This document shows, one piece after another, positions 34,004-43,707 of a DNA stretch of 64,000 nt; positions within the stretch are counted from its first letter, which is position 1; every line of letters begins with the position of its first letter. The position numbers and the translations under genes are program-made. The DNA lies in assembly GCA_963811265.1 (NCBI GenBank), contig CAWEQS010000025.1:124001-188000 (forward strand), read 5' to 3'. Source of the stretch: JAOUJD01 sp963811265. GTDB lineage: Bacteria > Pseudomonadota > Gammaproteobacteria > Burkholderiales > Burkholderiaceae_F. Below the pieces are notes generated by a model. The model saw only the letters and a program-made list of their open reading frames with translations, was not told the origin of the DNA and searched no databases.

Positions 34004-35194
34004 TCAGCGGGCGAGGAACTTCTCGACCAGCCTCACCCAGTACGTCGCGCCGAGCGGGATCAGTTCGTCGTTGAAGTCGTACGACGGGTTGTGCAGCATG
34101 CACGGTCCGAGTCCGTGGCCGGCGCTGCGATGCGAGCCTTCGCCGTTGCCGATGAACACGTAGGTTCCAGGACGCGCCTTCAACATGAACGCGAAGTCCT
34201 CGGAGCCCATCGTCGGCTCGATGCCCCGAACCACGTTCGCCGCGCCGACGATGTCATCCATCACGGTGGCCGCGAACTCGGTCTCCGCGGCGTGGTTCAC
34301 CGTCGGCGGATAGTTCCAGCGGAACTCGACGTCGGCCTCCGCGCCGTGCGCCGCCGCGGTCATCGCGGCGATGCGCTTCATCTGCTCTTCGACCTGCGCG
34401 GTCACGGCATCGCTGAACGTGCGCACCGTTCCGGCGATGTGCGCGGTCTCGGGGATCACGTTGGTCGCCTCGCCGGCCTGGATCATGGTGACCGACAGGA
34501 CGGCCGACTCGATCGGCTTCTTGACGCGCGTGATGATGGCCTGCAGGCCGTTGACGATCTGCACCGCCACGAGCACCGGGTCGATGCCGAGGTGCGGCAT
34601 CGCCGCGTGCGCGCCGCGCCCGCGGACCGAGATCGCGAACTCGTTTGACGACGCCATCATGGGGCCCGCGGTCAGGCCGAATTCGCCGACCTTCAGGTTC
34701 GGCCAGTTGTGCATGCCGAACACGGCGTCGCACGGGAAGCGGTCGAACAGCCCGTCGTCGATCATCCTCTGTGCGCCGGCGCCGCCTTCCTCGCCGGGCT
34801 GGAAGATCAGGTGCACCGTGCCGTCGAACGGGCGCGTTTCCGCAAGGTACTTCGCCGCGCCGAGCAGCATCGCCGTGTGGCCGTCGTGGCCGCACGCGTG
34901 CATCCTGCCCTCGTGCCTCGACCGGTGCGGGAACTGGTTGGCCTCGGTCATCGGCAGCGCGTCCATGTCGGCGCGCAGTCCGATCGAGCGGGGCGATGAG
35001 CCGTTCTTCAGCGTCCCGACCACGCCCGTGCCGCCCAGGCCGCGCGTGACCGCGATGCCCCAGTCGGCGAGACGGCTGGCGACGATGTCGGAAGTACGCT
35101 CTTCCTCGAAGCGCAGTTCAGGATGGGCGTGAAGGTCGCGCCGGATCTGCTGGATTTCTGCGCGGAACTGGACCACGCGGTCGATCAGTTGCAT
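34004..35194 (-). CDS. M20 family amidohydrolase (hippurate hydrolase-like)
   Basis: 396-aa intact metalloamidase. RRDLHAHPELRFEEERTSDI opens the catalytic domain. Metal and catalytic motifs are RADMDALPM, HACGHDGH and FQPGEEGGAGA, with the dimerisation-domain segment VRGRGAHAAMPHLGIDPV and the C-terminal TMGSEDFAFML and HNPSYDF. It is paralogous to the ABC-operon enzyme at 11990-13205. ATG at 35194; an in-frame upstream reading is non-homologous. Likely substrates are N-acyl amino acids. It is divergent from the ArgE-like gene at 35378, with a long palindrome between them. Confidence 0.92.
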   Translation of the reverse strand: MQLIDRVVQFRAEIQQIRRDLHAHPELRFEEERTSDIVASRLADWGIAVTRGLGGTGVVGTLKNGSSPRSIGLRADMDALPMTEANQFPHRSRHEGRMHACGHDGHTAMLLGAAKYLAETRPFDGTVHLIFQPGEEGGAGAQRMIDDGLFDRFPCDAVFGMHNWPNLKVGEFGLTAGPMMASSNEFAISVRGRGAHAAMPHLGIDPVLVAVQIVNGLQAIITRVKKPIESAVLSVTMIQAGEATNVIPETAHIAGTVRTFSDAVTAQVEEQMKRIAAMTAAAHGAEADVEFRWNYPPTVNHAAETEFAATVMDDIVGAANVVRGIEPTMGSEDFAFMLKARPGTYVFIGNGEGSHRSAGHGLGPCMLHNPSYDFNDELIPLGATYWVRLVEKFLAR

Positions 35195-35256
35195 GACGGT
35201 TCTGAGGAGCGGTGCTCGGGAGCGACATCGTACTGAACCGGCACCGACGGCGCACC

Positions 35257-35310
35257 AGGGCCAGCCAACGCCTGGCTCGCGCATGCGCGAGCCAGGCGTT
35301 GGCTGGCCCT
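35257..35310. repeat. Perfect 54-bp palindrome in a divergent promoter region
   Basis: Every base of the left arm (35257-35283, starting agggccagccaacgcctggc) pairs with the right arm (35284-35310) around the centre gcgcatgcgc, with no loop. No T-tract follows on either strand. It lies between the divergent starts at 35194 (amidohydrolase) and 35378 (ArgE-like). Such loop-free palindromes are unstable during replication and rare. It could be a dimeric-regulator site, a cruciform, or an assembly or library fold-back artefact. Confidence 0.85.
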
Positions 35311-35323
35311 AGAATGGCCGCTG

Positions 35324-35344
35324 CCCGGCGCTTCGGGCGCCGGG
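35324..35344. other. GC hairpin upstream of the ArgE-like gene
   Basis: Arms cccggcgc (35324-35331) and gcgccggg (35337-35344) with loop ttcgg form a very stable UUCG-type hairpin 14 bp downstream of the palindrome and 33 bp before the ATG at 35378. It probably lies in the 5' untranslated region. No U-tract. Confidence 0.5.
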
Positions 35345-35377
35345 TCCGCAAGACCCTCTCTGCCCGCGGGTGTTTCC

Positions 35378-36595
35378 ATGAACAAGCCAGTTGATTCCGC
35401 CGTTTCCACTGCGCCGTCGGCCGACGCGCTCGCCATGATCGACCGGCTGATCGCGTTTCCCACGGTCAGTCGCGATTCGAACCTGGGGCTGATCGAATAC
35501 GCGCGCGACGAACTGAAGCGGCTCGGCGTCCGCTCGCAACTGGTCTACGACGCGAGCGGGAAGAAGGCGAACCTGTTCGCGACGCTGTCCGCCGAGCCCG
35601 ACCGCGTGAAGACCGGCGGGCTGGTGCTGTCCGGCCACACCGACACCGTGCCGGTCGACGGGCAGGACTGGTCGAGCGATCCGTTCCAGGCCGCGCACCG
35701 CGACGGCCGCATCCACGGACGCGGCACCGCGGACATGAAAGGGTTCATCGCGATCGCGCTCGCGTGGGCGCCGCGTTTCCTCGCCGCGCAGGAGCGGCTC
35801 CCGGTCCACCTGTCGCTGACCTACGACGAGGAGACGACCTTCCTCGGCGTGAACGGCCTGGTCGCCGATCTCGCGGAACGAGGCATCCGCCCGTCGGGCT
35901 GCATCATCGGCGAGCCGACCGACATGCAGGCGATCGTGGCCCACAAGGGCAAGCGCGACCTGTGCTGCAAGGTCCGCGGACGCGAAGCGCACTCGGCGCT
36001 CACGCCGCAGGGCGTGAACGCGATCGAGTTCGCCGCGCGGCTGATCGCGTACATCCGCGGCGTGGCGGAGCGGCTGGCGCGCGACGAGCCGCGCGACGAT
36101 CGCTTCGCCGTCCCGCACAGCACGCTGCAGACCGGCCTGATCAAGGGCGGCATCGCGACCAACGTCGTGCCGCGCGACTGCGAGTTCCACTTCGAGATGC
36201 GCAACCTGCCGTCGATGTCGCACGACACCATGGAGGGCGAGATCGTCGAGTACGCGGAACGCGAACTCGTCCCGCAGATGCGCCGTGTCGCCGCCGACGC
36301 GGGCATCGCGTTCGAGCGCGGCCTCGACCTGCCGGCGTTCGGCATCGCGCCCGACGCGGCGCTGGTCCGGTGGGCACAGCAGGTCGCCCGCACGACGCAC
36401 CTCGGCACCGGCGCGGTGAGCTTTGCCACCGAGGCGAGCGTCTTCATGAAGGCCGGCATCCCGACCGTCGTGCTGGGACCCGGCAGCATCGAGCAGGCGC
36501 ACAAGCCGGACGAGTACATCAGCTACGCGCAGGTCGCTGCGTGCGAGGCGTTCTTCGCGCAGATGATCGAGCAGCCGCTTCCCGGAGCAAGGTGA
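35378..36595 (+). CDS. argE: Acetylornithine deacetylase (ArgE) / M20 deacylase
   Basis: 405-aa metallodeacetylase that converts N-acetylornithine to ornithine or deacylates related N-acyl amino acids. Motifs are SGHTDTVPVDGQDW, RGTADMKGF, LTYDEETTFLGV with the catalytic Glu, GEPTDMQ, the dimerisation-domain segment GREAHSALTPQGVN and the C-terminal metal His in IEQAHKPDEY. Many Burkholderiales use ArgJ for arginine synthesis, so the true role may be catabolic. Its stop overlaps the start of the molybdopterin oxidoreductase (TGATG), so the two are translationally coupled. Confidence 0.9.
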   Translation: MNKPVDSAVSTAPSADALAMIDRLIAFPTVSRDSNLGLIEYARDELKRLGVRSQLVYDASGKKANLFATLSAEPDRVKTGGLVLSGHTDTVPVDGQDWSSDPFQAAHRDGRIHGRGTADMKGFIAIALAWAPRFLAAQERLPVHLSLTYDEETTFLGVNGLVADLAERGIRPSGCIIGEPTDMQAIVAHKGKRDLCCKVRGREAHSALTPQGVNAIEFAARLIAYIRGVAERLARDEPRDDRFAVPHSTLQTGLIKGGIATNVVPRDCEFHFEMRNLPSMSHDTMEGEIVEYAERELVPQMRRVAADAGIAFERGLDLPAFGIAPDAALVRWAQQVARTTHLGTGAVSFATEASVFMKAGIPTVVLGPGSIEQAHKPDEYISYAQVAACEAFFAQMIEQPLPGAR

Positions 36596-38679
36596 TGCGG
36601 GACCCCGCGCCAGGGGAAACCGTCGTCCGCGCGGCGTGCCCGCACGACTGCCCGGACACGTGCGCGATGCTCGTGACCGTGCGCGAGGAGCAGGGCCGGC
36701 GCGTCGCGGTGAAGATCGCCGGCGACCCGACGCACCCCACCACGGGCGGCGTGCTGTGCACGAAGGTCAGCCGTTACCTGGAGCGCGTGTATCACCCGGA
36801 CCGCCTCCTGCATCCGCTGAAGCGCGTCGGGCGCAAGGGCGAGGGCCGCTTCGAACGCGTCAGCTGGGACGACGCGCTCGCCGACATCGCGCGCCGCCTG
36901 CAGGCGATCGCCGCGCGCGACCCGCAGCGCATCGTTCCGTACAGCTACGCCGGCACGATGGGCCTGGTGCAGGGCGAGGCGATGGCGAGCCGCTTCTTCA
37001 ACAAGCTCGGCGCGAGCTTCCTCGACCGCACGATCTGCGCGACCGCCGGCGGCGAGGCGCTCGCGGCCACGCTCGGCGCGCGCCTCGGCACCGACGTCGA
37101 GCAGTTCCAGGACGCGAAGCTGATCGTCTTCTGGGGCACCAACGCGATCGCGTCGAACCTGCACCTGTGGAGCCGCGCGCAGGAAGCCAAGCGCCGCGGC
37201 GCGAAGCTGATCGCGATCGACCCGTACCGCTCGCTCACGGCGGAGAAGTGCCACCAGCACATCGCGCTGATGCCGGGCACCGACGGCGCCTTCGCGCTCG
37301 GCGTGATCCACGTGCTGGTCCGCGAGGGCTGGCTGGACCGCGATTACATCGAGCGGCACACGCTCGGCTTCGATGCCCTCGCCGAGCGCGCGCGCGCGTT
37401 CGACCCGGACCGCGTCGCGGCGATCTGCGGGATCGCCGCCGACGAGATCATCGGGTTCGCGCGCGACTACTGGACGCTGAAGCCGGCGGCGATCCGCCTC
37501 AACTACGGCATGCAGCGCACGCGCGGCGGCGGCAACGCGGTACGCGCGGTGGCGAGCCTGCCCGCGCTGACCGGGCACTGGCGCCACCCCGCCGGCGGAC
37601 TGCTGCTGTCGACCAGCGGCGCCTATCCGGTCGACGAGGCGGCGCTGTACCGGCCGGACCTGCTCGCGGGGCGGCGTCCGCGAACGATCAACATGTCGAC
37701 CATCGGGCGCGACCTGCTCGAGGCCGACCCGCCGATCGAGGCGCTGATCGTCTACGACAGCAACCCGGTGGCGGTCGCGCCGCAGTCGTCCGACGTCGCG
37801 CGCGGCTTCGCGCGCGAGGACCTGTTCACGGTCGTGCTCGAGCAGTTCCAGACCGACACGGCCGACTACGCCGACTACGTGCTGCCGGCGACGACGCAGC
37901 TCGAGCACGTCGACGTGCACAAGTCGTACGGGCATTACTACATGCTCGCCAACAATCCGGCGATCGATCCCCTCGGCGAGGCGCTGCCGAACAGCGAGAT
38001 CTTCCGTCGGCTCGCCGCGCGCATGGGCTTCGTCGAACCCTGCTTTGTCGAGAGCGACGACGCGCTGGCGGCACAGGCGTTCGCGAAGCGCGGGACGACG
38101 GCGCGCTACGACTGGGCTCGCCTCAAGCAGAAGGGCTGGGAACGGCTGGACCTGCCTGCGGACTACGCGCCCTTCGCGCAAGGCAACTTCCCGACGCCGT
38201 CCGGCAAGTGCGAACTGGTGTCCGCCCGCCTCGCGGCGGTCGGCGCCGATCCGGTTCCCGACTACGTGCCGCCGTACGAGAGCGCGTCGAGCAACCCGGA
38301 ACGCGCGCGCCGCTTCCCGCTCGCCATCATCTCGCCGCCCGCCCGCAACTTCCTGAACTCCACGTTCGTCAACGTCGCGTCGCTGCGTGACGCCGAGGGC
38401 GAGCCCGCGCTGGAGATCCATCCGGTCGACGCGGCGGCGCGCGGGATCACGGACGGCGCGCGGGTCCGCGTGTTCAACGACCGCGGCCGCTTCGAGTTGC
38501 AGGCGCGCGTCACGGACCGGGCCCGTCCCGGCTGCGTGGTCGCGCTGTCGATCTGGTGGAAGAAGCTCACCCGCGACGGTCGCAACGCGAACGAGGTGAC
38601 CAGCCAGGCGCTGACGGACATCGGCCGCGGTCCCACGTTCTACGACTGCCTGGTGGAAGTCGAATCGACCTCGACTTGA
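36595..38679 (+). CDS. Molybdopterin-containing oxidoreductase (DMSO reductase family, Fe4S4)
   Basis: 694-aa enzyme. The N-terminal [4Fe-4S] motif is CPHDCPDTC with the fourth Cys in GGVLCTK. The body carries Mo-bis-MGD-binding segments (YAGTMGLVQGEAMASRF, FWGTNAIASNLH, IDPYRSLTAEKCH, YGMQRTRGGGNAVRAVASLP, and the C-terminal cofactor domain with NEVTSQALTDIGRGPTFYDC). A Cys in DRTICATAGGEAL may ligate Mo. There is no twin-arginine signal, so it is cytoplasmic. The ATG at 36595 overlaps the argE-like stop. The substrate is unknown; no separate electron-transfer subunits are next to it. Confidence 0.9.
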   Translation: MRDPAPGETVVRAACPHDCPDTCAMLVTVREEQGRRVAVKIAGDPTHPTTGGVLCTKVSRYLERVYHPDRLLHPLKRVGRKGEGRFERVSWDDALADIARRLQAIAARDPQRIVPYSYAGTMGLVQGEAMASRFFNKLGASFLDRTICATAGGEALAATLGARLGTDVEQFQDAKLIVFWGTNAIASNLHLWSRAQEAKRRGAKLIAIDPYRSLTAEKCHQHIALMPGTDGAFALGVIHVLVREGWLDRDYIERHTLGFDALAERARAFDPDRVAAICGIAADEIIGFARDYWTLKPAAIRLNYGMQRTRGGGNAVRAVASLPALTGHWRHPAGGLLLSTSGAYPVDEAALYRPDLLAGRRPRTINMSTIGRDLLEADPPIEALIVYDSNPVAVAPQSSDVARGFAREDLFTVVLEQFQTDTADYADYVLPATTQLEHVDVHKSYGHYYMLANNPAIDPLGEALPNSEIFRRLAARMGFVEPCFVESDDALAAQAFAKRGTTARYDWARLKQKGWERLDLPADYAPFAQGNFPTPSGKCELVSARLAAVGADPVPDYVPPYESASSNPERARRFPLAIISPPARNFLNSTFVNVASLRDAEGEPALEIHPVDAAARGITDGARVRVFNDRGRFELQARVTDRARPGCVVALSIWWKKLTRDGRNANEVTSQALTDIGRGPTFYDCLVEVESTST

Positions 38680-38786
38680 TCTGCGGCCACCCGTACCTCG
38701 CTCGGGGGATGGCGGCGCGGATCACGGCGACGAGAATGAAACCAGAGTCGGGCTGATGCAGCCCGCATCGCACTCGGATTCCGCCG

Positions 38787-40194
38787 ATGTCGTCGTCCCT
38801 CGACTTCCCCTATGCGGCTGGCCTGGACGCCGCCCGCTGGGTGCAAGCGGGCCTGGAGGTCTGGGAAGGCCTGGCGAATGACGCCGGCGCAGCTCGCCGC
38901 GTCCCGCCAGCAACGGCTGGTTTCCCTGCTCAGGCACGCCCGGACCGCGTCGCCCTTCTATCGCGAGTTGCACGCGGGTCTCCCGCTCGCCGACGACGCC
39001 CCGCTGTCGGCGTTTCCGGTCGTCGACAAGCGCACCTTGATGCGGGAATTCGACCGCGTCAGCACGCGCCCCGAAGTCACCCTGTTCGCGATCGACCGGT
39101 TCGTGTCCCGGCCCGAGCGGCACGGAGCGCTGTTCCAGGGCCGATACGCGGTCTGGACGAGCTCCGGCACCACGGGCCACCCCGGGTGGTTCGTGCACGA
39201 TCCCGGCGCACTGGCGATCTACGACGCGCTGGAAGCCCAGCGCTTCCGGGGCGTCGGCCTGGCGCGATCGTGGCGGCCGGGCGAGCGCTACGCGATGGTC
39301 GCGGCGACCGGCGGGCACTTCGCCGGCGTGTCGTCGGTCGAGCGGATGCGGCGGTCGGTGCCGTGGCTGGCGCCATTCGTCCGTTCCTGTTCGCTGATGC
39401 AGCCGGTCCCTTCGCTGGTGGCCGAGCTCAATGCGTACCAGCCGGCCATCGTCGCGACGTACCCGACCGCCGCCGAGATGCTCGCCGAGGAGCAGGCGAG
39501 CGGGCGGCTGCGGCTGCGCCTGCGCGAGGTCTGGACCGGCGGCGAGTGCCTGGCGCCCGCGACGCGCGCCCGGCTGCAGTCCGTCTTCGGTTGTGCGGTC
39601 CGCAGTTCCTACGGGGCGTCGGAGTTCCTGCCGATCGCGTGGGAGTGCGAGCACCTGAACCTGCACGTCAACAGCGACTGGGTGATCCTCGAACCGGTGG
39701 ACGCGGAGCGGCGGTTGGTCGCGCCGGGGACCCGCTCGCACTCGGTGCTGCTGACCAACCTCGCCAACCGCGTGCAGCCATTGATTCGTTACGACCTCGG
39801 CGACGCCGTGACGCTGCACGACCGGCCCTGTGCGTGCGGATCGGCTTTCCCGGCGATATCGGTCGAAGGGCGCTGCGACGACAACCTGGTGATGCCGCTC
39901 GCGCGCGGCGGGCTCGGAACGGTCGTGCCGCTGGCCCTCGCGACCGTGCTCGAGGACGAGGCGCACGTGCACGACTTCCAGGTCGTGCAGACCGGCAGCG
40001 GCGCATTGAAGGTCCGGCTGGCCGACGAGAGGGGTGGGTCTGCCGCCGCGGTGCGCCGCGCGCTGCACGCGTACTTCAAGGCGATGGGCTTCGCCGACGT
40101 CGCGCTCGAGATCGGTGGCCAGGCGCCGCGGCGCGATCCGGTCAGCGGCAAGCTGCGCCGGGTCGTCCGGGAGGTTCGTCCGGTCGTGCAGTAG
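38787..40194 (+). CDS. Adenylate-forming ligase, phenylacetate-CoA ligase (PaaK) family-like, one probable frame break
   Basis: About 468 aa after repair. The adenylate P-loop is WTSSGTTGHPGWFVHD. Later motifs are TGGECLAPATRARLQSVFG, SSYGASEFLPIAWECEH and NLANRVQPLIRYDLGDAVTL with a CACG pair, matching the PaaK/F390-synthetase group. The reading begins MSSSLDFPYAAGLDAARWVQ in another frame; dropping one A near 38877 joins it to TPAQLAASRQQRLVSLLRH. Without repair, an ATG at 38878 gives a 438-aa protein missing about 30 residues. It probably activates an aromatic or other carboxylic acid. It may be co-transcribed with the metallopeptidase 46 bp downstream. Confidence 0.82.
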
Positions 40195-40239
40195 CGCCGC
40201 AGGCGACGGCGCAGGCGCCGCTTCGGCACAATGGCGCCG

Positions 40240-41335
40240 ATGCCATCCGTACCGCGTTTCGTCGCTGCAGCTTCGTCGTCCCCGGCGCCTCGTCATCGCC
40301 GCCGCGGCCGTGCTCGTCGCCGCCGCCGCGGGCGGATGCTCGACGCTCGGCTACTACGCGCAGTCGATCAGCGGACACCTGGACATGATGCGGTCCGCGC
40401 GTCCGATCCAGGACGTGGTTGCCGACCCCGAGACGCCCGAGGATCTCCGGAAGCGGCTGCTGCGCGCGCAGGAGGTCCGGGCCTTCGCCTCCAGCGAACT
40501 CGGACTGCCGGACAACGGCAGCTACCGGGAGTACGCCGACCTGCGCCGGCCGTACGTGGTGTGGAACGTGTTCGCGACGCGCGAGCTGTCGCTGGAACTG
40601 AAGCAGTGGTGCTACCCGGTCGTCGGCTGCGCCGGGTACCGCGGGTACTTCGACCGCGGCGCGGCCGAGCGCGAGGCCGAGGCGCTGAGAGCCGACGGCT
40701 ACGAGGTCAACGTGGCCGGTGTTCCCGCCTATTCGACGCTCGGCTGGCTGCCCGACCCGCTGCTGAACACCTTCATCGGAGGCTCCGAGGGACAGGTCGC
40801 TTCGATGGTGTTCCACGAACTCGCGCACCAGGTCGTGTTCGTCGGCGGCGACACCACCTTCAACGAGTCCTTTGCCACGGCGGTCGAGCGCGAGGGCGTG
40901 CGGCGCTGGCTTGCCGTCAGCAACGACCCGGCGCTGCGGCGGTCGTACGCGGAGTTCGCGAATCGCCGGCAGGACTTCGTGGACCTGTTGCTGAAGTACA
41001 GGGAACGGCTCGAGGCGCTGTACGCAAGCGACGAGCCGGACGATGCGAAGCGTGCCGGCAAGCGGCGCCTGTTCGCGGAGTTGAAGGCCGAGTACGCCGC
41101 GTTGAAGGCATCGTGGGGCGGCTTCGCGGGCTACGACCGCTACTTCGCGCAGGAGCTGACCAACGCGCACCTGGCCTCGGTCGGCGCCTACAACATCCTG
41201 GTCCCGGCCTTCGACGCACTGCTGGTGCGCGAGGGAGGCGACTTCCCGCGCTTCTACGCGGAGGTGCGACGACTGGCCCGGCTGCCGAAGGGCGAGCGGG
41301 AGGCGGAGCTCCGCGGCCTCGTGGTTACCCGGTGA
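40240..41335 (+). CDS. Putative zinc aminopeptidase lipoprotein (COG4324/DUF2265-like), one frame break
   Basis: About 364 aa after repair. The active-site zinc motif is VFHELAHQVVF (HExxH), with the downstream NESFATAVE supplying a possible third ligand. An Ala-rich hydrophobic signal ends at the lipobox AAAGGC-STL, so the protein should be anchored in the envelope. GYYAQSISGHLDMM follows the Cys, as in predicted aminopeptidases of this family. The ATG at 40240 is in another frame from the body; removing one T in cgtttcg near 40256-40259 joins them. Without the repair no good start exists before the signal. Confidence 0.82.
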
Positions 41336-41432
41336 TCCCCTCGAAAGGGCGGCGGGCTATCATGATCGGCTGCGCAGCGGCGCGTCGCTGCAAGACGGAT
41401 TCACAACGACAAGACTGCCAAGGAGATACGAG

Positions 41433-43116
41433 ATGGATCGGTTCTGGCTCAAGAACTATCCGAAGGGCGTGCCTGCCGACATCGACTGCAACCAGTACAA
41501 GTCGCTGGTCGAGTTGATCGAAGAGGCCTTCCGCAAGCACGGCTCGCTGCCCGCCTACAGCTTCATGGGCAAGGAGATGACGTACAGCCAGCTCGACCAG
41601 TACTCGGCAGCGCTGGCGGCCTGGCTGCAGAGCCGGGGGTTCGGCAAGGGCAAGCGCGTCGCGATCATGATGCCGAACGTCATGCAGTACCCCGTCGCGC
41701 TCGCCGGGATCCTGCGCGCCGGCTGCACGGTGGTCAACGTCAACCCGCTCTACACGCCGCGCGAACTCGAGCACCAGCTCAAGGACTCCGGGGCCGACGC
41801 GATCTTCATCCTCGAGAACTTCGCGCACGTGTTCCAGCAGGTCGCCGACAAGGTGCCCACCAAGGTCGCGGTGGTGTGCGCCATGGGCGACATGCTCGGC
41901 TTCCTCAAGGGGCTGCTCGTCAACTTCGTCGTGCGGAACGTCAAGAAGATGGTTCCCGAGTACTCGCTGCCGAACGCGGTGCGCTGGAGCGAGATGATGG
42001 CCGACGGGCTGAAGATGAACCTGAAGCCGGTCGAGGTCGGCCACAGCGACGTCGCGTTCCTCCAGTACACCGGCGGCACGACCGGCGTGTCGAAGGGCGC
42101 GACCCTGACGCACAAGAACATCATCGCCAACATGCTGCAGTCGGAGGCGTGGTACCAGCCGGCGCTGTCGAAGCTGAAGCCCGGCGAGAACCCGGTGACG
42201 ATCACGGCGCTGCCGCTGTATCACATCTTCGCGCTGACGGTCTGCGCGATGATGTCGATGCGCATCGGCGGCAAGTGCGTGCTGATTGCCAACCCGCGCG
42301 ACATCCCGGGCTTCGTGAAGGAACTGGCGAAGCACACGTTCCACGTCTTCCCGGCGGTCAACACGCTGTTCAACGGGCTGCTGAACAACGAGGAGTTCAA
42401 GAAGCTGAACTTCTCCCGGCTGATCCTCTCGGCCGGCGGCGGCATGGCGGTCCAGCAGGCGGTGGCGGAGCGCTGGCTCAAGGTGACGGGCTGCCCGATC
42501 GCCGAGGGCTACGGCCTGTCGGAGACCTCGCCGGTCGCGACCGCCAACCGCACCGACACCGACAAGTTCACCGGCACGATCGGGCTGCCGGTGCCGTCGA
42601 CCGAGATCGCGATCCTCGACGACGACGGCAACAAGCTGCCGGTGGAGGCAGGTCGGCGAGATCGCCATCCGCGGCCCGCAGGTGATGGCCGGCTACTGGA
42701 ACCGCCCGGACGAGACCGCGAAGGTCATGACGGCCGACGGCTTCTTCCGCAGCGGCGACATCGGCGTGATGGATGCCGACGGCTACACGAAGATCGTCGA
42801 CCGCAAGAAGGACATGATCCTGGTCTCCGGCTTCAACGTGTATCCGAACGAGGTCGAGGGCGTGGTCGCTTCGCATCCGGGCGTGCTCGAGTGCGCGGTC
42901 GTCGGCGTGCCGGACGACAACTCGGGCGAAGCCGTGAAGCTGTTCGTCGTGAAGAAGGACCCGGCGCTCACCGAGAAGGAACTGATGGAGTTCTGCAAGG
43001 AACAGCTGACCGGCTACAAGAAGCCCAAGTACATCGAGTTCCGCGCCGACCTGCCGAAGACCAACGTCGGCAAGATCCTGCGGCGCGAACTGCGGGACGA
43101 GAAGAAAGCGGCCTAA
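41433..43116 (+). CDS. fadD: Long-chain fatty acid-CoA ligase FadD, one frame break
   Basis: 560 aa after repair (E. coli FadD 561). It activates fatty acids to acyl-CoA at the inner membrane for beta-oxidation. Motifs are the P-loop YTGGTTGVSKGATLTH, ALPLYHIFALTV, EGYGLSETSP, then DGFFRSGDIGVMDADGY and DRKKDMILVSGFNVYPNEVE with the final catalytic Lys in TNVGKILRRELR. The frame shifts at gaggcaggtcgg; removing one G at 42651-42652 gives VEAVGEIAIRGPQ. AAGGAG lies upstream of the ATG. Followed by an intrinsic terminator. Confidence 0.93.
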
Positions 43117-43134
43117 ACTGCGGGCTGCAACCGG

Positions 43135-43163
43135 AAGGCCGCCGCGTGCGGCCTTTCTTTTTT
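43135..43163 (+). terminator. Intrinsic terminator after fadD
   Basis: The stem aaggccgc / gcggcctt with a 5-nt loop is followed by tcttttttc, about 18 bp after the fadD stop. It lies upstream of the separate small basic-protein gene. Confidence 0.8.
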
Positions 43164-43194
43164 CCTGCGCCGCACCGGCGCAGCAGGAGTCGTG

Positions 43195-43623
43195 ATGAAG
43201 AAACCATTCGTGAAGCGCCCGCGGTCGGACGAACCCACCGGCACGCGTACCGGGCCGCGCGCCCGCGCGGCGCAGGAACGCAAGTTCACCGATCCGTACG
43301 CGAAAGCCGAGCGCCCGGCCCGTGCCCCTCGCGCCGGCGGCTTCACCCGCCCCGAAGGCGACGACGCCAGGCGCCCGTCCGCGCGCCCGGCCGTGATTAC
43401 GCTCGACGCGGATGTCGCCCGCGTCTTCCGCGACTCCGAGACGGTCAACGAGGCACTGCGGATGGTGATGCGGCTCGCGCGTTTCGCCGGCAGCCGGCCC
43501 GCGTTCAATCGCGATCGGCCCGCGCCGGCCTTCGCCGATCGCCGCGGCCCTCCGCGGGGCGATCGGCCGCAGGAACGTCGCGCGCCGCCGCGTCCGCGGA
43601 CGCCTCGCTTCAAGGAAGAGTGA
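43195..43623 (+). CDS. Basic Arg/Pro-rich hypothetical protein
   Basis: 142-aa protein with CAGGAG before the ATG at 43195 (an adjacent in-frame GTG at 43192 is possible). Both ends are low-complexity Arg/Pro/Ala and likely disordered. Only residues about 67-95 look folded: VITLDADVARVFRDSETVNEALRMVMRL, a short strand and helix, reminiscent of small CopG-like or regulatory modules. The strong positive charge suggests nucleic-acid binding. I do not recognise the family. Confidence 0.6.
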   Translation: MKKPFVKRPRSDEPTGTRTGPRARAAQERKFTDPYAKAERPARAPRAGGFTRPEGDDARRPSARPAVITLDADVARVFRDSETVNEALRMVMRLARFAGSRPAFNRDRPAPAFADRRGPPRGDRPQERRAPPRPRTPRFKEE

Positions 43624-43707
43624 GTGGAGCCAGCGATCGGGCCCGGCGACGCCGGCAATCGCCTCGCTGCTGGGGCGGGCCAAGGGCTGAACCGCTAGCC
43701 GGGAAGG

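Noticed and set aside
35764..36594. Upstream extension of the molybdopterin oxidoreductase
   Set aside because: It overlaps argE out of frame and has no homology; the Fe-S domain begins right after the ATG at 36595.
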